From NCBI RefSeq assembly GCF_014873535.1, contig NZ_JADBEF010000001.1, forward strand, positions 1,798,001 through 1,862,000: a stretch of 64,000 nucleotides of DNA, read 5' to 3'. The notes under the pieces were generated by a model, which was not told the DNA's origin, did not search any database, and saw only the letters and a program-made list of their open reading frames with translations. Shown here piece by piece: positions 40,867-49,930 of this stretch (its first letter is position 1; each line of letters opens with the position of its first letter). The position numbers were made by a program, and so were the translations under genes. This DNA comes from Nonomuraea africana. Lineage in GTDB: Bacteria; Actinomycetota; Actinomycetes; Streptosporangiales; Streptosporangiaceae.

Positions 40867-42390
40867 CTACGACGTCGAGGAAGAGGAGGCCAGCCACGTG
40901 TTGCACTGGTAGGCCATGTTCCTCTCCCAGCCCTGGCGGAACCACCGGTGGTTGTTGGTGAGACTGCCGTGGTCACGCGGGTTTCCGGGGTGGTCGCCGA
41001 CGCGTGAGTAGAACCAGAACAGGGTGTCGCGCTGGCGGGAGCTGATCGGATAGCTCGACGCGACGGCCCGCATGAACATGCCGCCGAAGCAGGTTGCCTG
41101 GAGCTCCAATCTTCTGCTCAGTGCCAGCCGTCCGCTCTCGCTGGAGGAGTCCATGTGCTTGCGCCAGTGGGAGTCGAGGATGCCGGTGATCTGCTGGAGG
41201 TGGTGACCGTACTCGTGGGCCATCATGCTGATCGTCGCGCCGTGCCAGGCGACGATCTCGCCGTACCCGATGGAGTTGCCGTTGCCGCGCGCGAGCGCGG
41301 AGGTGGAGGCGTAGATGGTGTTGTTGCGCGGGCAGTAGTACGGCACCATGCTGCCGGGCGAGGGGTAGTCGCCGCATGCGCCCCTGCCGCGCTTGGCGGC
41401 GATCGCGTAGTTCGGCGGGCTCCAGTCGATGCCCTGCTTGCGCAGGACCGGCGCCCAGGCCGCGTCCATGCATCTGCCGGTCTTCAGGATGAGCGCCTTG
41501 AGCTGGCTGTGGCTGAACAGGCTCACGTTGCCCGCCCGGCACGTCGTGCTGGGCAGCCTGCCCGCGTGGTAGAGCGTGTTGGCCTGCAGGCTGGTGTTCA
41601 GCGTGACCTTGGCGGGCGGCTTGACCGTCTGCTTCTGTGAGGGGCGGGTGGACGGCTCCCGCGTCGGACGCTCCGACGTCTGCTCGGTCGGGCTGCCGGT
41701 CGGCTCGACCGGCTCCTCGCTGCGGTCGGGGTCGGGCTCGAACGTCGGCGGCGTGAACGTCGGGATCGCCACCGGCGAGGTGGTGTCAGTGCGCGAGGTG
41801 CTCTTGAAGACGGCCGCGCCGATCACGAGCAGCACGAAGATCGCCGCGACCGAGCCGAACACCGCGCCGATGATCGCCCCCGCGTTCGACTTCGTGCGCT
41901 GCGGCGGACGCTGCCACGGCCCGTACGGCCCCTGAGGCGGCCCCCAGGGCCGCTGCGGCCCGCCGCCCCGCGGGTGCGGTGGAAAGGGGCCGCCCTGCCC
42001 GTGGGGAGGACCCTGTGGCGGCGGTCCGTACGGCGGGCGCTGGGGCCCGGGGTTGTGGGGCCCGGGGTTGTGAGGTGCCGGGTGCGGGCGAGGCGGGGCC
42101 TGGTGCGGTGGCGGCGCTCCCTGGGGCGGTCCGTACGGCGGGGCGGGCGGCTGCGGGGGATAGGGGGCGTGCGCGCCCGGCTGCGGCGCCCCGTAAGGCG
42201 GACCCTGGGGCGCGGGCGCCTGCTGCGGGGGCGACGGCCGGTACTGCCGGGTGGCGGGCTCCTGGTACGGCTGGCCGGGGCCACCCTGCTGGGGCGGCCA
42301 GGGGGGAAACGGCGGCTGCTGGGGCTGGCCTGAAGCGGGCTGCCCCTGATGCCCGGGAGGCGGGGGTGGATATTGCCCGTTGCCTGTCAC
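40867..42390 (-). CDS. Membrane-anchored neutral zinc metallopeptidase
   Basis: A 507-aa protein. The first ~165 residues are a Pro/Gln/Gly-rich cytoplasmic domain, then one helix (residues 170-195), a Thr/Pro-rich stalk with acidic repeats (200-260), and a C-terminal metallopeptidase domain of the YpfJ-type neutral zinc family with HEYGH at 392-396 and several cysteines (C285, C308, C339, C353 approximately). GTG at 42390 is chosen because AAGGGGGAC lies at ribosome-site distance; the frame is open to 42477. The catalytic domain would be extracellular. Confidence 0.9.
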   Translation of the reverse strand: MTGNGQYPPPPPGHQGQPASGQPQQPPFPPWPPQQGGPGQPYQEPATRQYRPSPPQQAPAPQGPPYGAPQPGAHAPYPPQPPAPPYGPPQGAPPPHQAPPRPHPAPHNPGPHNPGPQRPPYGPPPQGPPHGQGGPFPPHPRGGGPQRPWGPPQGPYGPWQRPPQRTKSNAGAIIGAVFGSVAAIFVLLVIGAAVFKSTSRTDTTSPVAIPTFTPPTFEPDPDRSEEPVEPTGSPTEQTSERPTREPSTRPSQKQTVKPPAKVTLNTSLQANTLYHAGRLPSTTCRAGNVSLFSHSQLKALILKTGRCMDAAWAPVLRKQGIDWSPPNYAIAAKRGRGACGDYPSPGSMVPYYCPRNNTIYASTSALARGNGNSIGYGEIVAWHGATISMMAHEYGHHLQQITGILDSHWRKHMDSSSESGRLALSRRLELQATCFGGMFMRAVASSYPISSRQRDTLFWFYSRVGDHPGNPRDHGSLTNNHRWFRQGWERNMAYQCNTWLASSSSTS

Positions 42391-42579
42391 GCTGTCCCCC
42401 TTGACGCGGTTGTCCGAAACGGGACCCGCACTTCCGACCTTTGCCAAATTTGGGGCAGAAGCATACTGATTTATCACCCGTCACGGATGTAGCAGTACTC
42501 GGTTACAGTCCGAAATCATTCGAGGTGATCTCCGCTATGTCGCCGTCCGAGGGGCGGCCGTTGTCCTAGCTTCAATGCC

Positions 42580-43452
42580 ATGAATCTGCAGCAGCTCCGC
42601 TACGTGGTCGCGACTGCGGAGCACCGCACCATGACCGACGCGGCCAGGTCGCTCTACATCGCGCAGCCTGCGCTTTCGCGCGCGATCCGAGACCTGGAGC
42701 GCGAGTTGGGCATGACGCTCTTCGCCCGCTCGGGGCGCGGGGTGGTCGTCACCGCGCAGGGCCGCAGGGTCGTCAAGCTGGCCAGGGAGGCGCTCGACGC
42801 GGTCGGCGAGATCGAGGCGCTGTCCAACCACGGCGGCGCCTCCGAGGCCGAGCTTCGCATCGCCTCCACCGCCAACCTCGAACCAGGCCTGGCGGGACGG
42901 TTGCTGCCCGCCTACGCCGCCGAGCACCCGGGTGTCAGGGTGCACATCATCCGCTGCGACGGGCGCGACGCGGTCGTCAACGCGGTCAGGGACCAGCGGG
43001 CCGATCTCGGGCTCACCGACCTGCCGGTGCCCACCGACCTGATCACCCATCCCCTCGAACGCCAGGAGATCGTGCTCATCTCCCCTCCCGGGCTCGATCT
43101 GCCCGATCCCGTCCCGATGCGCAGGCTCGACGGGCTGCGCCTGGCCCTGCCCGCCAGGGGCAGCGTCCGCAGGAGGGAGCTGGACGCGATGTTCGGCAAG
43201 TACGCGGTCAGCCCGATCGTCGTGCTGGAGACCGACGAGCGGAACGGCTGGCTGAACGCGGTGCGGGCGGGGCAGGCCTCGCTGCTGTGGTACCGGGGCA
43301 TGGCCGAGCAGGCGGCCAGGGCGGGGCTCGTGGTGCGCTCGCTGGAGCCCGCCGTGCGCCGCGTGATCGCCGTCGTCCACGCCCGCCGCCGGCTCCCCCT
43401 CATCGCCCAGGACTTCCTGGCGACGGCGGAGAAGGGCTCCTCAGCCGCCTGA
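42580..43452 (+). CDS. LysR-family regulator
   Basis: A 290-aa LysR regulator with an N-terminal winged helix (LRYVVATAEHRTMTDAARSLYIAQPALSRAIRDLE) and a two-lobe effector domain. The 189-bp gap before it is shared with the metallopeptidase gene and contains CGAAATCATTCG and CCAAATTTGG (42444-42453), both small dyads. The target could be the divergent metallopeptidase or itself. A strong hairpin follows the gene. Confidence 0.92.
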   Translation: MNLQQLRYVVATAEHRTMTDAARSLYIAQPALSRAIRDLERELGMTLFARSGRGVVVTAQGRRVVKLAREALDAVGEIEALSNHGGASEAELRIASTANLEPGLAGRLLPAYAAEHPGVRVHIIRCDGRDAVVNAVRDQRADLGLTDLPVPTDLITHPLERQEIVLISPPGLDLPDPVPMRRLDGLRLALPARGSVRRRELDAMFGKYAVSPIVVLETDERNGWLNAVRAGQASLLWYRGMAEQAARAGLVVRSLEPAVRRVIAVVHARRRLPLIAQDFLATAEKGSSAA

Positions 43453-43462
43453 CCCCCGGCCT

Positions 43463-43490
43463 CCCGGGGTGCGGAGCACCGCACCCCGGG
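43463..43490 (+). terminator. Hairpin after LysR gene
   Basis: CCCGGGGTGCGG, a loop of AGCA, and CCGCACCCCGGG form a perfect 12-bp stem 11 bp after the LysR stop. There is no T-tract, as is common for actinomycete terminators. Confidence 0.65.
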
Positions 43491-43589
43491 TTCCGCGGGT
43501 GTGCGGAGTGCCTGTGGTTGAGGAGTCCCCCTCTGGTGTGAGGAGTGCCCCTCGCCCCTGGGTTCGCGCCGGGGTGCGGAGCGCCCCTC
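43469..43589. repeat. Degenerate GTGCGGAG-type repeats
   Basis: Five related 12-16 bp units (consensus GTGCGGAGYGCCCCTC) begin at 43469, 43501, 43518, 43538 and 43574 in the gap between the LysR gene and the folP-like gene. The first forms part of the terminator stem. The 220-bp gap carries no gene. Confidence 0.55.
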
Positions 43590-43673
43590 ACTCCCGCAGG
43601 TCGGCGGCCGAGTCGGACGGTCGAGCGCGCTGGCGGGACTGACCGGGCGTGCGGCTCTGTAGGCTCCGAAGTG

Positions 43674-44516
43674 ATGAGCATCTTGCGCCTGCGCGGCAGG
43701 GAGTTCGGCCAGGGAGAGTACGCGGTCATGGCCGTGGTGAACCGTACTCCCGACTCCTTCTTCGACAAGGGGAGGACCTACGGCTTCGGGGCCGCGCTCG
43801 AGGCGGTCGACCAGGCCGTCGAGGGCGGTGCCGACATCGTCGACATCGGCGGCGTCAAGGCGGGCCCCGGCGAGACGGTGGACGCCCACGAGGAGATCAG
43901 GCGCGTCGCCGACCTGGTCTCCGCCGTACGGGAGCGCCACCCCGAGCTGATCATCAGCGTCGACACCTGGCGGGCCGAGGTGGGCGAGGTGGTCGCCAAG
44001 GCGGGCGCCGACCTGCTCAACGACACCTGGGGCGGCGTCGACCGCGCTCTGGCCGAGGTGGCGGCCAGGCACGGCGTGGGGCTGGTGTGCGCGCACGCCG
44101 GCAGGGTCGAGCCGCGCACCAGGCCGCACCGCATCGCGTACGCCGACGTGGTCGCCGACGTCGTCTCCTACACCGTGGACCTGGCCGAGCGGGCGGTGGC
44201 GGCGGGGGTGGCGAGGGAGTCGATCCTCATCGACCCCGCACACGACTTCGGCAAGAACACCTTCCACTCGCTGGAGGTCAGCCGCCGCCTGGACGAGATG
44301 GTGGCGACGGGCTGGCCGGTGCTGGTGGCGGTGTCGAACAAGGACTTCGTGGGGGAGGCGCTGGGCGGGCTGCCGGTGGAGGAACGGCACGCGGGCACGA
44401 TCGCCACGCTGGCCGTCTCGGCGCTGCAGGGGGCGCGGGTCTTCCGCGTCCACGACGCTGCCTCGGCCAGGACGGCGCTCGCCGAGGTCACCCGCCTCAC
44501 GCGAGCCGGCGACTGA
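43674..44516 (+). CDS. Dihydropteroate synthase-like protein (FolP2-type)
   Basis: A 280-aa TIM-barrel of the dihydropteroate synthase family. It has VMAVVNRTPDSFFDKG, VDIGGVKAGPGE, SVDTWRAEV and IDPAHDFGK. The N-terminal motif is NRTPDSF rather than NVTPDSFSDGG, and VDIGGVKAGPG replaces the usual VDIGGESTRPG, features of FolP2 copies. In mycobacteria FolP2 does not appear to make dihydropteroate, so the activity is uncertain. ATG 43674 or GTG 43671 could start it. No other folate gene is near. Confidence 0.85.
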   Translation: MSILRLRGREFGQGEYAVMAVVNRTPDSFFDKGRTYGFGAALEAVDQAVEGGADIVDIGGVKAGPGETVDAHEEIRRVADLVSAVRERHPELIISVDTWRAEVGEVVAKAGADLLNDTWGGVDRALAEVAARHGVGLVCAHAGRVEPRTRPHRIAYADVVADVVSYTVDLAERAVAAGVARESILIDPAHDFGKNTFHSLEVSRRLDEMVATGWPVLVAVSNKDFVGEALGGLPVEERHAGTIATLAVSALQGARVFRVHDAASARTALAEVTRLTRAGD

Positions 44517-44574
44517 GGGTTCGCCACCGATCAGGCGACCGCGGCGGCGCCATGCGCTGGACGAGAGAGCCGCT

Positions 44575-45921
44575 TCAGGCGGCGGGCGGCAGCCTGACCA
44601 CCGCGCGCAGTCCAGGGTCGGCGTCCTCGAGGTGGACGGTGCCGCCGTGCGCCCTGACCGTCTCGCGGACGATCGCCAGGCCGAGGCCCGCGCCGCCCTC
44701 GTCCCTGCTGCGGCCGTCGTCGAGCCGGGTGAAGCGGTTGAAGACGCGCTCCCTGTCGTGCTCGGGGATGCCGGGCCCGTCGTCGGTGATCGTGAGCTCG
44801 CCGTCGGCCCTCAGCGCGACCTCGACCTTGCCGGTCGCGTGCCGTACCGCGTTGTCCATGAGGTTGGTGACCACCCTGCTCAGGTCAAGGGCGTCGCCGC
44901 GCACCACGACGGGTTCGCAGGCGGTCATGCGGGCCTCGCCGTACCTCTCCACGACCTGCCTGACCACCTCCTCCAGGTTGACCGGCTCGTTCCTGGCGAG
45001 CTTGCCGCCGCGCTCGTCCAGCCTGGCGAGTGCCAGCAGGTCCTCGGCCAGGCGCGACAGGCGCATGGTGTCCTCCAGCACGCCCTCGGCCGTCTCGCGC
45101 CAGTCCTGGCCCTCGGGGTGGCCGAGTGCCACCTCCAGCTGCAGCCTGATGCTGGCCAGCGGGCTGCGCAGCTCGTGCGCGGCGTCGGAGACGAGCGCGC
45201 GCTGGCGCGACTCGGCCCCCTCCAGGCGGGCCAGCATGTCGTTGAGCGTGACCGCCAGCGAGTGCACCTCGTCGCGCGCCTCGGGCACCGGCAGCCGTCT
45301 CGACCTGGCGGTGTGAGTGATCTCGGCGGCTCCCTTGCGCAACGCCGCGATCGGCCGCAGTGTCCTGCCGATGATCAGCCAGCTGGCCCCCGCCAGGAAC
45401 GCCACCAACAGCGGCGTGCCCACCAGCAGCACCCTGCCCGCGACGATGAGGCTCTTCTCGATCTCGGCCACCGGGCGCGCGGCCAGGACGGTGATCCCCT
45501 CGTCGCCGCTGACGACCACCACGCGCAGCGGCCCCGGGATGCCGTACGGCTCGCCGCCGAGGAACCAGGCGCCGTCGTGGCTCAGCGCCCGCCTCCTGTC
45601 GCGGGCGTCGAGCAGCGGCACCAGGCGGTCGGCGCCGTACGTGCCGTGCGTGATCCGCCCGTTCGCCGCGATCACCTGCACGATCGTGCCGTCCTGCGTG
45701 GTGATCGGGTCGGTCAGCGTGCCGCTGTCGGCCTGCGCCCTGACGGCCTGCGCGTGCCGCCTGGTGGTCTCGTCCACGGTGTCCGTCAAAGACCTGCCCA
45801 GCACCGCCATCAGCGCCGACGCCGACACCGCGAACGCCAGCGCCAGCGCGACGGCGGCCAGGGCGGTGAGCCTGAACCGCAGGCTCTTGCGCCGCCACCT
45901 GGCGAGAGGGGAGTCAGCCAC
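44575..45921 (-). CDS. OmpR-type sensor histidine kinase
   Basis: A 448-aa kinase with two transmembrane helices (about 20-45 and 160-185) flanking a ~115-aa extracellular sensor. A HAMP region follows, then HisKA with phospho-histidine in SDAAHELRSPL, and HATPase motifs (NLMDNAVRHA, DDGPGIP, GAGLGLAIV). It starts 8 bp inside the end of the response regulator gene. The pair is divergent from a LolA-like/ABC operon that it may control. Confidence 0.93.
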   Translation of the reverse strand: MADSPLARWRRKSLRFRLTALAAVALALAFAVSASALMAVLGRSLTDTVDETTRRHAQAVRAQADSGTLTDPITTQDGTIVQVIAANGRITHGTYGADRLVPLLDARDRRRALSHDGAWFLGGEPYGIPGPLRVVVVSGDEGITVLAARPVAEIEKSLIVAGRVLLVGTPLLVAFLAGASWLIIGRTLRPIAALRKGAAEITHTARSRRLPVPEARDEVHSLAVTLNDMLARLEGAESRQRALVSDAAHELRSPLASIRLQLEVALGHPEGQDWRETAEGVLEDTMRLSRLAEDLLALARLDERGGKLARNEPVNLEEVVRQVVERYGEARMTACEPVVVRGDALDLSRVVTNLMDNAVRHATGKVEVALRADGELTITDDGPGIPEHDRERVFNRFTRLDDGRSRDEGGAGLGLAIVRETVRAHGGTVHLEDADPGLRAVVRLPPAA

Positions 45922-46588
45922 CGTCGCCGGCCAGCCGGTAACCCGCGCCGCGTACGGTCTGCAGCGCGTTCCTGCCGAACGGGGCGTCGATCTTGCGGCG
46001 CAGGTAGCCCACGTAGACCTCGACCACGTTCGGGTCGGTGTCGAAGGTGTCCCAGACGTGCTCCAGGATCTCCGACTTCGACACCACCTCGTCGTGGCGG
46101 CGCATCAGGTACTCCAGCAGCGCGAACTCCCTTGGGGTCAGCTCCACCGACTCGTCGCCCCGCTGCACCTTGCGCCTGGCGGGGTCCAGCGACAGGTCGC
46201 CCGCCGTCAGCACGGCCGGACGGCGGCCCGCGTCGCGCCGCAGCAGCGCCCGCAGTCTGGCCACCAGCACCACGTAGGAGAACGGCTTGGTGAGGTAGTC
46301 GTCGGCGCCCAGGTCGAGCCCGTCGGCCATGTCGTACTCGCCGTCCTTGGCCGACAGCATCAGGATCGGCACCCAGTTCTCCTCCGCGCGCAGCCGCTTG
46401 CACACGTTGTAGCCCGACAGCCTGGGCAGCATGATGTCGAGCACGACGACGTCGTAGTCGCCCTGCCTGGCCAGGTGCAGGCCCTCCTCGCCGTCGTGGG
46501 CCAGATCCACGGCGAACCCCTCGGCCTGCAGTCCCCGCTGGAGGGCCGCCGCCATCCGCCGCTCGTCCTCGACGACCAGAACTCTCAT
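45914..46588 (-). CDS. OmpR/PhoB-family response regulator
   Basis: A 224-aa regulator: receiver domain (VVEDERR, phospho-acceptor Asp in VVVLDIMLP, conserved Lys in TKPFSY) and winged-helix DNA-binding domain (LTPREFALLEYLM...VVEVYVGYLRRKI). The start at 46588 gives MRVLVVEDE; ATG at 46597 adds three residues. Neither has a clear ribosome site. Direct repeats that suit this protein family lie 35-50 bp upstream. Confidence 0.94.
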   Translation of the reverse strand: MRVLVVEDERRMAAALQRGLQAEGFAVDLAHDGEEGLHLARQGDYDVVVLDIMLPRLSGYNVCKRLRAEENWVPILMLSAKDGEYDMADGLDLGADDYLTKPFSYVVLVARLRALLRRDAGRRPAVLTAGDLSLDPARRKVQRGDESVELTPREFALLEYLMRRHDEVVSKSEILEHVWDTFDTDPNVVEVYVGYLRRKIDAPFGRNALQTVRGAGYRLAGDGG

Positions 46589-46612
46589 AGGCCACATAGT
46601 GCACCATCTGCG

Positions 46613-46638
46613 CTGAGAGCCCTCTCAGCTCGTCTCAG
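46613..46638. promoter_or_regulatory. Candidate OmpR-type box, divergent region
   Basis: TCTCAG recurs at 46623-46628 and 46633-46638, one helical turn apart, and the first copy belongs to the palindrome CTGAGAG-CC-CTCTCAG (46613-46628). The site lies between the response regulator and the LolA-like operon, as expected for a two-component operator controlling both. Confidence 0.55.
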
Positions 46639-46697
46639 GGTCGCCACAGGACACGTCACGCACTGTTGGGAGGTAAGCAATACCGTGAAGGAGTGAG

Positions 46698-47792
46698 ATG
46701 TCCAGAGGCAAGTTCGTGAGGTGGGGAGTCCCGATCGCGGCCGTGGCCGTGATCGGCGCCGCGATAGGCGCGGGCCCGGTGATCGCGGCGGTGAGCGGCG
46801 ATCCGGTCCTGCCGGAGCGCTCGGCCCGGCAACTGCTGGCCGACGCGGCGGCGGCGGTGCGGAACGACGGCCTGCCCCCGATGTCGGGGACCGTCCTGAA
46901 GACCACCTCCCTCGGCCTTCCCGCGCTCCCGCAGGGCGCGTCGGCCGCTTCCCCGATCGCCCTGCTGTCCGGGTCCCACGAGGCCAAGGTCTGGTACGGC
47001 GCGCGCGACCAGTTCAGGCTGGCCGTCCCCGGCCAGATGAACGAGACCAACATCATCGTGAACGGCGACCAGACCTGGATGTGGGACAGCCAGTCCAACA
47101 CCGCCACCCGCGTCAAGGTGGCGCCGGGCACGGAGCGGCCGCACACCCCGGCGCCGAGCACGCCGGCGATGACCCCGCAGCAGGCCGCGGAGCAGCTGCT
47201 GGCCAAGGTCGGCGAGCACAGCGTGGTCAGCGTCACCAGCAACACCCAGGTCGCCGGCCGCTCGGCCTACGAGCTGGTGCTTGCGCCCAAGGACGCCGGC
47301 TCGCTGGTGCGAGACGTGCGGCTGGCTCTCGACGGCGAGACCTACGTCCCGCTGCGCGTCCAGGTGCACGCCAAGGGGGCGGCCGAGCCCGCCTTCGAGG
47401 TCGGCTTCACCGAGGTCACCTTCTCGGCCCCCGCGCCGGAGAACTTCACCTTCACCCCGCCGGCCGGAGCCAAGGTCGAGGAGAAGACCCTCGGCTTCAC
47501 CAAGGACAAGGAGAAGGAACACCTCTCCGAGGGCGAGATCAAGACCGTCGGCGAGGGCTGGACCACGGTCGCGGTCATGCCCACGCCGAAGGCCCCCGCC
47601 ACCCAGGAGCAGGGACAGGAGGGCTTCTCCCTCGACACCCTCCTGCAGTCCGCCACCCCGGTGAGCGGCGCGTGGGGCAGCGGCAAGCTGATCAAGACCA
47701 AGCTGGTCAGCGCGCTGTTCACCGACGACGGCCGCCTGCTGGTCGGCGCGGTCACCCCCGAGGAGCTCACGAAGGCGGCAGGCGCCAAGTGA
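46698..47792 (+). CDS. LolA-like exported protein
   Basis: A 364-aa protein with an N-terminal signal sequence (WGVPIAAVAVIGAAIGAG) and a LolA/DUF2092-like beta-sheet lipoprotein-carrier fold (residues 60-250; KVWYGARDQFRL, NGDQTWMWDSQSNTA). Actinomycetes lack a Lol system, so it probably binds lipid or lipoprotein in the cell envelope. GAAGGAG precedes the ATG. It is coupled (GTGA overlap) to an ABC ATPase and then a permease. The neighbouring two-component pair probably senses envelope stress. Confidence 0.85.
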   Translation: MSRGKFVRWGVPIAAVAVIGAAIGAGPVIAAVSGDPVLPERSARQLLADAAAAVRNDGLPPMSGTVLKTTSLGLPALPQGASAASPIALLSGSHEAKVWYGARDQFRLAVPGQMNETNIIVNGDQTWMWDSQSNTATRVKVAPGTERPHTPAPSTPAMTPQQAAEQLLAKVGEHSVVSVTSNTQVAGRSAYELVLAPKDAGSLVRDVRLALDGETYVPLRVQVHAKGAAEPAFEVGFTEVTFSAPAPENFTFTPPAGAKVEEKTLGFTKDKEKEHLSEGEIKTVGEGWTTVAVMPTPKAPATQEQGQEGFSLDTLLQSATPVSGAWGSGKLIKTKLVSALFTDDGRLLVGAVTPEELTKAAGAK

Positions 47793-48742
47793 GCGTGACG
47801 CTGGAAGCAGGGGCGCCCTCAGGGGCGTCCCCGCCCGCCGGGGGCGACGCGATCGTCACCGACGGGCTCACCAAGCGCTTCAAGGGCGGCCAGGTCGCGG
47901 TCGACTCCCTTGACCTGGCCGTGCCGCGCGGCTCGGTCTACGGCTTCCTCGGCCCGAACGGGTCGGGCAAGACCACCACCATCCGCATGCTGCTCGGCCT
48001 GGTCACGCCCACCTCCGGCAGCTACACGGTGGTGCCGCTGCCCAGGGTCGGCGCCCTGGTCGAGGGACCCGCCTTCTACCCCTACCTGTCGGGCGAGGCC
48101 AACCTGCTGCGCTACGACGCCGCCGACCCCACCGCGCCCCGCCGTACGGCCCGCGCCAGGGTCGCGGCCGCGCTCGACAGGGTCGGACTGTCGGCCGCCG
48201 CCGCCAAGCGGTACCGGCACTACTCCCTCGGCATGCGGCAGCGCCTGGCCATCGCCGCCGCCCTGCTCGGCCCGCGCGAGCTGCTCATCCTCGACGAGCC
48301 GACCAACGGGCTCGACCCGCAGGGCACCAGGGAGGTGCGCTCGCTGGTGAAGGAGATCGCCGCCGACGGCACCACGGTGTTCGTCTCCTCGCACCTGCTG
48401 GCCGAGGTCGAGCACATGTGCACGCACGCGGCCATCATGCGCGCGGGCCGGCTCGTCGCGCAGGGCACCATCGCCTCGCTGAGCGGCGGGCGGGCCCCGC
48501 GCATCCGTGTCGAGACACCTGACGCGGCGGACGCGGCTCGGGTCCTGCGCGGGCTCGGCCTGTCGGCCGTCGTGCTGGACGGGGTGGAGGTGAGCGCCGA
48601 GCTCGGCGGTCACGCCCCCGAACGGCTCAACGCCTCGCTGGTGGAGGCGGGCGTGGCGGTCAGGGGCCTGTCGGTCGTACGGCCGAGCCTGGAAGAGGTG
48701 TTCGTCGGGCTGACCGGGGAGGGTTTCGATGTCGAAGGCTGA
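47789..48742 (+). CDS. ABC transporter ATPase (bacitracin-type)
   Basis: A 317-aa ATP-binding protein with Walker A GPNGSGKTT, signature YSLGMRQR and Walker B LLILDEPTNGLD. The compact VGALVEGPAFYPYLSG segment is typical of BcrA-like ATPases. GTG 47789 overlaps the previous stop (GTGA). The C-terminal ~90 residues form the usual accessory domain. It would pair with the next gene to move lipids or peptides. Confidence 0.92.
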   Translation: MSVTLEAGAPSGASPPAGGDAIVTDGLTKRFKGGQVAVDSLDLAVPRGSVYGFLGPNGSGKTTTIRMLLGLVTPTSGSYTVVPLPRVGALVEGPAFYPYLSGEANLLRYDAADPTAPRRTARARVAAALDRVGLSAAAAKRYRHYSLGMRQRLAIAAALLGPRELLILDEPTNGLDPQGTREVRSLVKEIAADGTTVFVSSHLLAEVEHMCTHAAIMRAGRLVAQGTIASLSGGRAPRIRVETPDAADAARVLRGLGLSAVVLDGVEVSAELGGHAPERLNASLVEAGVAVRGLSVVRPSLEEVFVGLTGEGFDVEG

Positions 48743-49787
48743 GCCCGAGGTCCGCGACCTGGAGGCCCACGAGGGCTCCTCGGCTCGCGACGGCTCCTTC
48801 GCTCGCGGCGGGTTCGAGGCTCGGAGCGGGTCCGAGGCCGGGGGTGCTGGGGTGCGGCGGACTCCTGGGCTGGTGCCGGTGGCCGAGTCGAGGCTCACCG
48901 CCGAGCACGGGCCGCGCGCCGATCTGCCCGCCCTGCCCGCCACACCCCAGGACGGCGGGACCGGCCCGGCGCGCGCCTTCCTCAGGATGCTCGGCTCCGA
49001 GCTGGGCCTGACCTTCCGCAGGCCGCGCAACGTGGCCATGCTCACCGTCCTCGCCGCCGTGCCCGTCGTCCTCGGCATCGTGCTGCGCCTGGTCGGCGGA
49101 GACATGTCGGACGGCCCGGGCGGCATCATCCAGCAGGTCACCGGCAACGGCTTCTTCCTGGCCTTCATCTCGCTGTCGGCGCTCGTCCCACTGCTGATGC
49201 CGGTCGCCATCGCCGTCGTGGCCGCCGACGCGGTGGCCGGTGAGGCCAGCGGCGGCACGCTGCGCTACCTGCTGGCCGCCCCTGCGGGACGCACGAGGCT
49301 GCTGGCGGTGAAGTACGTCAACGCGGTGCTGTTCTGCCTGGCCGTCGCCTCGGCCGTGTCGCTGGCGGCGCTGGTCACCGGCCTGATCCTGTTCCCCTCG
49401 GGGCCCGTGACGCTGCTGTCGGGCGTGGTGATCCCGCTCGGCGACGCGCTGCTGCGGATGCTGATCGTCGTCGGCTACGTCACGGCCGGGATGGCCGCGC
49501 TGGCCGCCGTCGCGCTGGCGCTGTCGACGCTGACCGAGGCGCCGATCGGCGCGATCGCCGCCACCGTCGTGATGGTCATCGTCACCCAGGTGCTCAGGGT
49601 GATCCCGGAGCTCGACGGGTTGCAGCCCTACCTGCTGCCGAACTGGTGGAGCGACTTCGACGCGGTACTGCGCGACCCGATCGCCTTCGACGACCTGCGT
49701 TCGGGGTTGCTGGCCTTCGGGGCGTACATCCTGCTGTTCGGTTCCTTCGCTTGGGCCCGCTTCACCAGCAAGGACATCACCTCCTAA
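48729..49787 (+). CDS. ABC-2 permease
   Basis: A 352-aa permease with six predicted transmembrane helices in residues 100-345 and an unusual 95-residue N-terminal Ser/Ala/Gly/Arg-rich cytoplasmic extension containing near-repeats of SARDGSFARGGFEARSG. It overlaps the ATPase gene by 14 bp. It completes the LolA-like/ATPase/permease unit. Starts further in (GTG codons near residues 42 and 48) would remove part of the extension. Confidence 0.88.
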   Translation: MSKAEPEVRDLEAHEGSSARDGSFARGGFEARSGSEAGGAGVRRTPGLVPVAESRLTAEHGPRADLPALPATPQDGGTGPARAFLRMLGSELGLTFRRPRNVAMLTVLAAVPVVLGIVLRLVGGDMSDGPGGIIQQVTGNGFFLAFISLSALVPLLMPVAIAVVAADAVAGEASGGTLRYLLAAPAGRTRLLAVKYVNAVLFCLAVASAVSLAALVTGLILFPSGPVTLLSGVVIPLGDALLRMLIVVGYVTAGMAALAAVALALSTLTEAPIGAIAATVVMVIVTQVLRVIPELDGLQPYLLPNWWSDFDAVLRDPIAFDDLRSGLLAFGAYILLFGSFAWARFTSKDITS

Positions 49788-49799
49788 GACCGCACCCCC

Positions 49800-49849
49800 G
49801 CTCCAGGAGAGCCTCGCCCCTCCGACTGGGGTCGAGGCTTTCCTGGAGC
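49800..49849 (+). terminator. Hairpin after ABC permease
   Basis: GCTCCAGGA-AGCCTCG-CCC pairs with GGG-CGAGGCT-TCCTGGAGC across an 8-base loop, with single bulges. The stem starts 13 bp past the permease stop. Confidence 0.7.
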
Positions 49850-49864
49850 CGCGCGGCGGTCGTT

Positions 49865-49926
49865 CCGCGGGGCCCTGTGCGGGTCACCGGCCCCCGCAGG
49901 CCTCAGGCCGGTCACAGGCCCCGCGG
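49865..49926. terminator. Second hairpin in the convergent gap
   Basis: CCGCGGGGCC (49865-49874) followed by TGTG pairs with CACAGGCCCCGCGG (49913-49926), with an inner CACCGGCC/GGCCGGT pairing. It lies four bases past the ycnI-type stop and probably serves minus-strand transcription. Confidence 0.6.
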
Positions 49927-49930
49927 AGCG

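Noticed and set aside
42444-42453. CCAAATTTGG as a stand-alone operator
   Set aside because: It is only 10 bp in an AT-rich promoter gap and could occur by chance; noted with the LysR gene instead.
48770-48850. Tandem repeats in the permease N-terminus as a separate repeat element
   Set aside because: They are short, imperfect, in frame and encode a low-complexity extension, so a coding explanation suffices.
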